DNA from: Rhodospirillales bacterium
Lineage (GTDB): Bacteria > Pseudomonadota > Alphaproteobacteria > Acetobacterales > Acetobacteraceae
Reading direction: 5' to 3'
DNA length: 64,000 nt
Assembly: GCA_025352665.1 (NCBI GenBank)
Contig: JANXSM010000041.1
Location: 1-64,000 of the forward strand
The position numbers were made by a program, and so were the translations under genes. The notes under the pieces were generated by a model. That model had not been told where the DNA came from, ran no database searches, and saw nothing but the letters and a program-made list of their open reading frames with translations. Shown here one piece after another: positions 27,623-37,058 of this stretch. The first letter of the stretch is position 1. Every line of letters begins with the position of its first letter.

Positions 27623-27865
27623 ACACGACCAGGCCCAGTTGGGCCCGCCCTTAAGACGCGCCCGAATTAGTCAATATCAGTATTCACCTAGAGCATTTCT
27701 TTATTTTGTTTCTTCAGTTTGCATTTGCCCAGCGGACGTTTTCCACCTAATCATTACTTCGTCGCTTGACCGCTCTGGACCGAGCCGATAGCCCTTCGAA
27801 AGGCTTCGGTTCCGCTCGAGTTGGATTATGCGCGCGGATGCGGCTGTGTGATTGGGGGGATTGCG
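27623..27865 (+). other. AT-rich region upstream of dnaA; possible origin or dnaA promoter region
   Basis: About 27660-27760 is clearly AT-rich for this genome (TTTCTTTATTTTGTTTC and CAATATCAGTATTCACC lie here). Two sequences distantly resemble DnaA boxes: GTATTCACC and TTTTCCACC, each with two mismatches to TTATNCACA. No cluster of good boxes is seen. In many alphaproteobacteria oriC is not next to dnaA, so this may only be the dnaA promoter region. Confidence 0.25.
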
Positions 27866-29353
27866 ATGTCCAACGGCGAGGGGCAGTTGGCGGTGCAGTG
27901 GGCCCGGGTAAGGGGACGGCTGCAGAGCGAGGTCGGTGACGTCGAGTACCGAACCTGGCTGCGCCAAATGACTCTGGCCGGCCTCGATGGCGACGAAGTC
28001 ACCGTCCGTCTGCCCACGCGCTTCCTGCGCGACTGGGTGCGCAGCCACTATGGCGACCGTCTCAAATCGCTCTGGCAAGCAGAGAACGACAGCGTGCGTC
28101 GGGTCGAAATCCGCGTCGGAAACGGCGTGCAGCAGCAGGTGCTCACCGAGACCGTCAGCATCGCGCCTCACGAGTCCCCCGCGGCGGGCCCGGTGCCCGC
28201 CAACGATGTTGCACCCGCGGCCACCACCGCCCGCTTCAACGGCAGCAAACCCGACGAACGCGCCCGGCCCGAGGAACGTGCCAAGCCAGAGGAACGCACT
28301 GACGCTCCGCTGGATCCGCGCTTCACCTTCGACAGCTTCATCGTCGGCAAGCCCAACGAGTTCGCCTATGCCTGCGCCCGGCGCGTGGCCGAGAAGCCAG
28401 CCAGCCAGGGCTTCAATCCGCTGTTTCTCTACGGCGGGGTCGGACTCGGCAAAACCCATCTGATGCACGCCATCGCATGGCAACTCACCCATCCCGTCGA
28501 CGCCGAAGGCGCCCCCGATCTGCAGGCACGCCCTGTCTCGGTCGCCTATATGTCGGCCGAGAAGTTCATGTATCGCTTCATAGCCGCCATCCGCAGCCAG
28601 TCCACCATGGAGTTCAAGGAACAGCTCCGCAGCGTGGACGTGCTGATGATCGACGATCTGCAGTTTTTAATCGGCAAGGACGCCACCCAGGAAGAGTTCT
28701 TCCATACGTTCAACGCCCTGGTCGACGCCGGCAAGCAAATCGTCGTCTCGGCTGACAAATCGCCGTCGGACCTGTCCGGCCTCGAGGACCGCGTGCGCAC
28801 TCGCCTGGGCTGCGGTATGGTGGCTGATCTGCACGCCACCACGTTTGAACTGCGTATGTCGATCCTGGAATCCAAAGCCGCGCGCGCGGGCGTGCCGGTG
28901 CCGCCCAAGGTGATGGAATTCCTCAGCCATAAGATCACGACAAACGTGCGCGAACTCGAAGGCGCACTCAACCGCCTCATAGCGCACGCCAATCTGTTCG
29001 GCCGCAACGTCACTCTCGAAGCCACCCAGGAAGTCCTGCACGACATCCTCAAGGCGCACGATCGCCGCGTCACGATCGAGGAAATCCAAAAGCGTGTCGC
29101 CGAGCACTGGAACATCCGCTTGTCGGACATGTCTTCCGCCCGCCGCGCCCGCGCGGTTGCACGTCCCCGCCAGGTGGCGATGTATCTGGCCAAGCAGCTC
29201 ACCAGCCGCTCGCTGCCCGAGATCGGCCGCAAGTTCGGCAATCGCGACCACACCACAGTGATGCACGCCGTCAGCCGCGTCTCCGAGCTAATGGAACGTG
29301 ACGCAGCCTTTGCCGAAGACGTAGAGTTGCTCCGCAGAATGCTGGAATCCTGA
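27866..29353 (+). CDS. dnaA: Chromosomal replication initiator DnaA
   Basis: 495 residues from the ATG at 27866, preceded by GGGGGGA; a longer upstream frame has no family similarity. Domain I (about 1-90) has VEYRTWLRQM. A poorly conserved linker (about 95-148) has charged PEERAKPEER repeats. The AAA+ domain III has Walker A GGVGLGKTH (190-198), Walker B VLMIDDLQF and the sensor DRVRTRLGCG. DNA-binding domain IV has RQVAMYLAKQLTSRSLPEIG and the signature GNRDHTTVMHA. It binds DnaA boxes and opens oriC. It is followed by dnaN, recF and gyrB. Confidence 0.98.
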   Translation: MSNGEGQLAVQWARVRGRLQSEVGDVEYRTWLRQMTLAGLDGDEVTVRLPTRFLRDWVRSHYGDRLKSLWQAENDSVRRVEIRVGNGVQQQVLTETVSIAPHESPAAGPVPANDVAPAATTARFNGSKPDERARPEERAKPEERTDAPLDPRFTFDSFIVGKPNEFAYACARRVAEKPASQGFNPLFLYGGVGLGKTHLMHAIAWQLTHPVDAEGAPDLQARPVSVAYMSAEKFMYRFIAAIRSQSTMEFKEQLRSVDVLMIDDLQFLIGKDATQEEFFHTFNALVDAGKQIVVSADKSPSDLSGLEDRVRTRLGCGMVADLHATTFELRMSILESKAARAGVPVPPKVMEFLSHKITTNVRELEGALNRLIAHANLFGRNVTLEATQEVLHDILKAHDRRVTIEEIQKRVAEHWNIRLSDMSSARRARAVARPRQVAMYLAKQLTSRSLPEIGRKFGNRDHTTVMHAVSRVSELMERDAAFAEDVELLRRMLES

Positions 29354-29492
29354 CGGTCCTCAACCGCTCGCAGCGGGTGCCCCGTCGATTGCGCTCGGCG
29401 CCGCAATCGATTGCGCTCCGCGCCTATGGCCTTAGCCTGCGAACTTGCTATGCTTCGGCCCCGATTCGTGGCCTAGGCCCAGAGGATCCGTT

Positions 29493-30617
29493 ATGAAGTT
29501 CAAGGCCGACCGCGCGGTGCTGCTCAAGGCTCTGGCCCATGTCCAGAGTGTGGTGGAGAAGCGCAACACCATCCCGATCCTCGCAAATGTCATGATCGCC
29601 GTTCGGGATGTGAAACTCACGCTGACCGCAACGGATATGGAAATCGCGGTCGTTGAGGATGTCGCGGCCACCTCCGTGCGCAACGGTGCCTGCACCGCAC
29701 CTGCGGCGACGCTATACGAAATCGTGCGCCGCCTGCCCGAGGGTGCAGAGGTCGAGTTCGACCACCCGGGCGGCGATGCGCAGCTCGCGGTCCGGGCCGG
29801 CCGCTACGCCACCAGCCTGGTGGTGCTGCCGATCGAAGACTTCCCCTCCATGACCGCGGGCACTCTGCCCAACCGGTTCATGGTCGAGGCCCGCGCCCTG
29901 TGCGGACTTATCGACCGCACGCGCTTCGCCATCTCAACCGAGGAAACGCGCTACTACCTCAACGGCATCTACCTGCACGCGACCGAAAGCGATGGGGTGA
30001 AGGTGCTGCGCGCGGTCGCCACCGACGGCCACCGCCTGGCACGCGTCGAGATCGAACTGCCGGCCGGCGCTTCCGGCATTCCCGGCGTGATCATTCCCCG
30101 CAAGACCATCGCCGAGCTGCGCAAGCTGCTCGAAGAGGCCTCGGGCGAGGTCGAGCTCGCGATGTCGGACACCCGCATCCAGTTCAAGGTCGACGGCATC
30201 ACCCTGACCAGCAAGCTAATCGACGGCACCTTCCCGGAATACGAGCGGGTCATTCCGCGCGACAACGAAAAGATCCTGCGCGTCGGCTGCAAGGATTTCG
30301 AGGCGGCCGTGGCCCGCGTGTCAGCGATCTCCTCAGAACGGTCGCGCCCGGTGAAGCTGTCGCTGGCGAAGGACCTGCTGGTCATCTCAGCCGCCAGCCC
30401 CGAGCAGGGCACCGCTACCGAGGAGCTCGACGGCGAGCGAGTCAGCTACGCCGCGGGTCCGCTCGAAATCGGCTTTCAGGCGCGCTACCTCAACGACATC
30501 ACGGCCCAGATCAAGGACCGCGTGGAGTTCCGCTTCTCCGACGGCTCGGCCCCCACCGTGGTGCAGGACAGCGCCGATCCCAGCGCGCTGTATGTTCTGA
30601 TGCCGATGCGTGTTTGA
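29493..30617 (+). CDS. dnaN: DNA polymerase III sliding clamp (beta subunit)
   Basis: 374 residues from the ATG at 29493 (MKFKADRAVLLKALAHVQ), with AGAGGATC upstream; the extra upstream frame is dismissed as leader. Three clamp domains are recognisable: NTIPILANVMI in domain 1, FAISTEETRYYLNGIYLH and ATDGHRLARVEI in domain 2, and the C-terminal SADPSALYVLMPMRV, typical of beta clamps. It forms the dimeric ring that tethers Pol III to DNA. It lies 139 bp after dnaA and 24 bp before recF. Confidence 0.98.
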   Translation: MKFKADRAVLLKALAHVQSVVEKRNTIPILANVMIAVRDVKLTLTATDMEIAVVEDVAATSVRNGACTAPAATLYEIVRRLPEGAEVEFDHPGGDAQLAVRAGRYATSLVVLPIEDFPSMTAGTLPNRFMVEARALCGLIDRTRFAISTEETRYYLNGIYLHATESDGVKVLRAVATDGHRLARVEIELPAGASGIPGVIIPRKTIAELRKLLEEASGEVELAMSDTRIQFKVDGITLTSKLIDGTFPEYERVIPRDNEKILRVGCKDFEAAVARVSAISSERSRPVKLSLAKDLLVISAASPEQGTATEELDGERVSYAAGPLEIGFQARYLNDITAQIKDRVEFRFSDGSAPTVVQDSADPSALYVLMPMRV

Positions 30618-30641
30618 GAGACGCGCTCCGCAGCGTCGGAA

Positions 30642-31778
30642 TTGTCTGAACCGGGTCTGAAACTGCTCCGGCTAACGCTGGGGCGGTTTCGCAACTACGC
30701 ATCGTTGCGCTGGCAGCCGGAAGGCCGATTGCTGGTGATCAGCGGCCCCAACGGCAGCGGCAAGACCAATCTGCTGGAGGCGATCTCCTATCTCGCCCCC
30801 GGCCGCGGCATGCGCGGCGCGCGCGTGGCGGACGTGGCGCAAGGCGGCACCGGCGCCTGGGCCGTGAACGGTCGGCTCGCAACCCAGGAGGGGCCCACCG
30901 AAATCGGCACCGGCACCACCGACGAGAACGTCGATCGCCGAGTCTTCCGTCTCGATGGCGCCGCGCCCCGCAACCAGGCCGAGCTCGCGCAACGCGTCGC
31001 CTCGGTCTGGCTCACGCCGCAGATGGACCGGCTGTTCCTGGAAGGTGCTTCCGGGCGCAGACGCTTCCTCGATCGCCTGGTCTATGCCCTGGAGCCCGGC
31101 AACGCCCGCACCGTGGCAGCCCACGACACCGCTATGGCCGAGCGCCGCCGCCTGCTCGCGGAACCGCGCTGGGAGGCGTCTTGGCTGGCCGGGCTGGAGG
31201 ACGAGATGGCCCGCCACGCGGTCGCCGTCACCGCCGCCCGCGCCGACCTGATCGCCCAACTCGATGCGGCACTCGCAGGCGGCATCGCCGGTGACTTCCC
31301 GGCAGCCCGCCTTGACCTGCTCTGCCCGATCGCGGCCCGACTGACCGAGGCGCCGGCCTTGGCGGTCGAAGACTGGCTACGCGCCGAATTCGAAGCCGCC
31401 CGCCCCCGCGACGCTGCGACCGGCAGTGCTGCAATGGGCGCCCACCGCGCCGATCTCGCCATGGCGGACCTGGCCACCGGCCTGCCCGCGGCACAGGCCA
31501 GCACCGGTCAGCAGAAGGCGCTGCTGATCGGCGTGGTGCTCGGCCATGCCGCCCTGCTCGCCCAGGCCCGCGGTGGCGCACCTCTGCTGCTGCTCGACGA
31601 GCCCGCGGTGCATCTGGACCTGAAGCGCCGCACAGCCCTGTTCGCGGCGTTGGCAGCCCTGCCGGCACAGGTATTTCTTACCGGCACCGACGCCGAAGTG
31701 TTCGCACCTCTGGCAGGTCAGGCGACATTCTGGCGCACCGGCGGTGAAGGACTGTATGCGGATCCAGAATACAAGTGA
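30642..31778 (+). CDS. recF: DNA replication/repair protein RecF
   Basis: 378 residues from a TTG start at 30642; no ATG or GTG occurs in frame between the dnaN stop and this codon, and the family N-terminus (LRLTLGRFRNYASLRW) follows directly. Walker A is GPNGSGKTNLLEAI, the signature region is ASTGQQKALLIGVVLGHA and Walker B is LLLLDEPAVHLD. RecF is an SMC-like ATPase that loads RecA at gaps with RecO and RecR. It is in the standard dnaA-dnaN-recF-gyrB string. Confidence 0.96.
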   Translation: MSEPGLKLLRLTLGRFRNYASLRWQPEGRLLVISGPNGSGKTNLLEAISYLAPGRGMRGARVADVAQGGTGAWAVNGRLATQEGPTEIGTGTTDENVDRRVFRLDGAAPRNQAELAQRVASVWLTPQMDRLFLEGASGRRRFLDRLVYALEPGNARTVAAHDTAMAERRRLLAEPRWEASWLAGLEDEMARHAVAVTAARADLIAQLDAALAGGIAGDFPAARLDLLCPIAARLTEAPALAVEDWLRAEFEAARPRDAATGSAAMGAHRADLAMADLATGLPAAQASTGQQKALLIGVVLGHAALLAQARGGAPLLLLDEPAVHLDLKRRTALFAALAALPAQVFLTGTDAEVFAPLAGQATFWRTGGEGLYADPEYK

Positions 31779-31862
31779 TTTGCGGCCAACGCGCAGCCGA
31801 CCCCGGCGCATCAGGCATCCCGCAGGAAGGTGGCTAAATCCGCGCCACCACAGTATTATTAG

Positions 31863-34349
<2,487 letters not shown>

Positions 34350-34468
34350 CCGAGTTGCTATCGATCGATGTTCCTGATTTTCCCCGAACGAGAGTGGACG
34401 AAAGAGGCTTGCGTCATCGGCCTGAAACCCATAGAACCCGCGTCCCAGATGGTGTTCCGGCTTCGGTC

Positions 34469-34543
34469 GGGCGCGTAGCTCAGCGGTAGAGCATCGCCTT
34501 CACACGGCGGGGGTCACAGGTTCAATCCCTGTCGCGCCCACCA
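34469..34543 (+). tRNA. tRNA-Val (CAC)
   Basis: A 75-nt cloverleaf can be folded by eye. Acceptor GGGCGCG (34469-34475) pairs with CGCGCCC (34533-34539), with the discriminator A and an encoded CCA at 34541-34543. The anticodon stem TCGCC/GGCGG holds loop TTCACAC with anticodon CAC (34501-34503), so it reads GUG for valine. The T arm ACAGG-TTCAATC-CCTGT is intact. It is about 120 bp after gyrB. Confidence 0.96.
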
Positions 34544-34594
34544 TCCGACACTCGGTTTCATGTAAGAACGTCTTTTCATTGAGGGAGACGCATT

Positions 34595-35179
34595 GTGTCC
34601 GAGTCCATCGAACAGGCCCAGGAAGGCATCGAGCGCGCCCACCACGAGGCCGAGCACGCAGGCGCACACGATCATGGCCCGCGCAATGTGGCGATTATGA
34701 TCGCCTGTCTCGCCGCGGCCTTAGCGCTGACCGAAATGGGCGAGAAGGCCTCGCAGAATCAGTATCTGACCCATCACATCACGCTGACCGACACCTGGGC
34801 GCAGTACCAGGCCAAGACGATCCGTGCCGCGACCTACACCAGCTCCGCCGATGTGATCGAGAGCCTGCCGAGCCCCGGGCCGGAGGCGGCCAAGCGTGTC
34901 GAACGGCTGCGTGGCGAGGCGGTACGCATGAACGACGACCCCAAGAACGGCGACGGCCGCAAGCAGCTCGCTGAGAAGGCAGACCACCAGACGCATGACC
35001 GCGACCATGCGTTTCACGTCTATCACCAGTTCGAGCTCGCCACCGGCGCCCTGCAGATTGCCATCGTGCTGGCATCGGTTTCCATCGTCACCAGGTTCAA
35101 GGCGCTGACCATCGCCGCCGGCCTGATCGGCGGGGCGGCGGCGATTTTCGGAGTGCTGGTCGCGACCGATATCGTGTGA
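34595..35179 (+). CDS. DUF4337-type membrane protein
   Basis: 194 residues from a GTG start with GAGGGAG upstream. Layout: an acidic, His-rich N-terminus (HHEAEHAGAHDHG), a membrane helix (VAIMIACLAAALALTEM), a cytoplasmic or periplasmic helical middle containing TDTWAQYQAKTIR, and two C-terminal membrane helices (ALQIAIVLASVSIVTR and LTIAAGLIGGAAAIFGVLVA). This matches the DUF4337 family; its function is unknown. It directly follows tRNA-Val. Confidence 0.75.
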   Translation: MSESIEQAQEGIERAHHEAEHAGAHDHGPRNVAIMIACLAAALALTEMGEKASQNQYLTHHITLTDTWAQYQAKTIRAATYTSSADVIESLPSPGPEAAKRVERLRGEAVRMNDDPKNGDGRKQLAEKADHQTHDRDHAFHVYHQFELATGALQIAIVLASVSIVTRFKALTIAAGLIGGAAAIFGVLVATDIV

Positions 35180-35190
35180 GCCGGCCTGCT

Positions 35191-35319
35191 TGAACCCTGG
35201 GCTGGTCATCTTCGGCACCAGCAACATTTTGTCGGATCTGTTCGAGTTGCGGCAGTGGTTCGAGCTCGGCTTCACCGTTTTGCCGCATCCGAGCGCCACG
35301 GTGTCGTCGCAGGCCTGAG
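35191..35319 (+). pseudogene. Short gene remnant (unrecognised, LVIFGTSNI-type start)
   Basis: An open stretch reading NPGLVIFGTSNILSDLFELR and ending in TGA at about 35319 has coding-like composition but no start codon and only about 40 residues. It may be the N-terminal piece of a sugar-nucleotide or acyltransferase-like gene; I do not recognise it with confidence. It runs straight into the flank of repeat copy C, which suggests the rest was lost by rearrangement. Confidence 0.3.
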
Positions 35320-35404
35320 ATGGGACCAACCGCGCGATAAAATTGCTCGTTAAAGCAAAATGCTAGAGCCTGATCGTTTTGCCTACCAGAAGCGATCAGG
35401 CTCC
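35311..35404 (-). repeat. Palindromic intergenic repeat, copy C (inverted orientation)
   Basis: The hairpin is 35365-35404 with loop GCCTACCA, the complement of the copy A loop. Its flank lies to the left (35311-35362) and on the minus strand reads GCTTTAACGAGCAATTTTAT then CGCGCGGTTGG, matching copies A and B. The orientation of loop and flank therefore switch together, showing that the unit is directional. Confidence 0.85.
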
Positions 35405-35456
35405 AGGCTACCGCGCAGATCGGCCTGATGCGACGAGAGACGAAGCGCGTCCGCCG

Positions 35457-36284
35457 CTAAAACCAATGCCGGCGGAAGACGGGCGACACTCCAGACCAGT
35501 AGCCACACACGTGAGGAATCCTCCGCCAGCAGCGCTGATCAGTGCCACCGTATCCGCATCGTTCGCAATTTCGGCGCGGCTGCGCGCAGGCCGGGCTGGG
35601 GCCAGGTGAACCCGGAAAGGATGCAGATGGCCCCAGGCCAGTGGCAGTGTCGGCGTCTAAGGGTAGGTCGACCGGCGCCATCGGGGCGAAAGCATGCACG
35701 CACAGGCCAACCTCCCGCAGGATGCGCGCGTGATGCAAGGCAATGGGCGTCGGCGTGTGGCTCGGCTGACCCAGGAAGCTCGCCACCACCGCCACCCTAT
35801 GTTCGGGCCCGGCGGATCGATGCGGTGGAAGCGGCCGGATGTTACGCGCGAGATGTTCGTCGGCCAGCTGCAGGATTTCCGACGGCCAGGCTTGACGAAG
35901 CTGCGCCAGAAGCGTGTCGCGCGCACCCTCCCGGGCCAGCGCGCGCCCCCACTGGAACCTGGCGAAGGCCATCAGCTGGTCCGGATCGGTCGGCCAAAAT
36001 CCCAGCTCCGCCACCCCGGCGCCGGCCAGATGGGCGGACCCACCGGTGACGGCGAGCAGAAAGGTTTGACGCAGGAAGCCGGCCAACCCGCCTGTGGGCA
36101 CGCGGGGGCGCAGCCGGCTGGCGGTGGGATTGGCGGCCACCCGGTCCAAGGCATCGCAAAGCCACCGGATCTGATTGGCTTCATCGCCTGTGGGGTCGCT
36201 GGCCGGCCGGGCAAGACTGACCGACGCCCGCGGCTCGGTGCTCGACGACCCGCTGGTGTTAGAATTGGTGCGCCACACCAACAT
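35457..36284 (-). pseudogene. Glycosyltransferase-like gene remnant
   Basis: The open stretch (275 codons) has a central part with coding character: FQWGRALAREGARDTLLAQL, then HRVAVVASFLGQPSHTPTPI and ALHHARILREVGLCVHAF. The latter resembles the N-terminal acceptor domain of GT4-type glycosyltransferases (a hydrophobic strand, an HTPT turn, then a helix with HARxL). No donor-binding domain follows; after about PMAPVDLPLD the sequence becomes Pro/Cys-rich and non-protein-like. I read it as a truncated gene, but a small intact protein is not excluded. Confidence 0.4.
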
Positions 36285-36360
36285 TGTCGGACACCTCGCC
36301 GGGATCGCCGAGCCGATGCGCTCCGGTCACGGCCCGCTAGCAACGATGGACGTGATCCCG
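36200..36360 (+). pseudogene. Fragment of NAD-dependent sugar-nucleotide epimerase
   Basis: In this frame the sequence reads ARGSVLDDPLVLELVRHT followed by NIVGHLAGIAEPM and MDVIPL. This resembles the first half of short-chain epimerase/dehydratases, where a D-x-x-D segment is followed by VVHLAA, a partner strand and MDVN. Neither the NAD-binding GxxGxxG start nor the YxxxK catalytic part is present. The fragment ends at repeat copy D and is joined in frame to an aminotransferase fragment. Confidence 0.45.
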
Positions 36361-36364
36361 CTCC

Positions 36365-36404
36365 AGAGCCTGACTGCTTCGCCTACCAGGAGCGATCAGG
36401 CTCT
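36365..36404 (-). repeat. Palindromic repeat, copy D (hairpin only)
   Basis: 40 bp with arms AGAGCCTGACTGCTTC and GGAGCGATCAGGCTCT around loop GCCTACCA. The roughly 50-bp flank seen in copies A-C is absent. It lies exactly between the epimerase fragment and the aminotransferase fragment. Confidence 0.83.
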
Positions 36405-37058
36405 AATCCATGATGCCGCATACGCAACGGAGGCGCGCGTCGGTGGTCGCAGTCTGGACCAGGTGAACGACACTGCCTGTTTCAGCTTCTACGCCACCAA
36501 GAACCTGCCGATCGGCGAAGGCGGCATTCGCACCACGCGCCATGCCGGTATCGCCCACCTCGCCCGGAGGCTGCGCTCCCACGGGATGACCGCGGATGCC
36601 TTCGAGCGGCGCGACGCGAACTCCATGCTCTGGCAGCACTTGGACATGAAGATTCCCCGCTGTAACTACAAGATGACCGAACTCGCGGGCCTGCTCGGCA
36701 GCAGCCAACTCGCCTATCTTGATGCCTGGCGCATCCATCGCGCGGGGCTGGCCGCTGCGCGCGCAGGCCCGACACCACCCATGCCCACCATCTGTTCGTC
36801 ACCCGGCTCGACCGCTGCGACGTCGAGCGCGACATCCTGGTGCCGCGCCTTCGCGCGTGTGGCATCGAAGTCGCGGTGAACTGCCGTGCCGTCCACGAAC
36901 TGACCTGGTGCCGCGAGACCTTCGGCTAAATGGCGGGGGATTTTGCCGTGGCGCTGCATGACGGCCGCCGCTGCATCACCCTGCCGCTGCATCCGGAAAC
37001 GACCGAGAATGACGTCGACACCGTCGTGGGGACGCTGCAATCGGTGCTGCCGGAGTGG
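36405..37058 (+). pseudogene. Broken DegT/DnrJ/EryC1/StrS-type aminotransferase gene
   Basis: Three successive pieces match one family in order. First, IHDAAYATEARVGG, then ACFSFYATKNLPIGEGG (with the PLP lysine in TKN) and RCNYKMTELAGLLGSSQL. Second, after a frame change near 36755-36770 and a loss of roughly 20-30 codons, AHHLFVTRLDRCDVERDIL and IEVAVNCRAVHEL. Third, after an in-frame TAA (36927-36929, where the family usually has Tyr), GDFAVALHDGRRCITLPLHP to about 37058. The N-terminal third is missing. Such enzymes make amino-sugars for O-antigen or antibiotics; this copy cannot be functional. Confidence 0.8.

Noticed and set aside
27690-27700. CTAGAGCA sequence upstream of dnaA resembling one end of the palindromic repeat
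   Set aside because: No second arm, loop or flank follows, so it is not counted as a repeat copy.
28240-28310. Repetitive Pro/Glu/Arg codons in dnaA
   Set aside because: This is the normal variable linker (domain II) of DnaA, not an inserted element.
34469-34543. tRNA-Val as an integration site for the following degraded region
   Set aside because: I saw no duplicated tRNA 3' end downstream and no integrase gene.
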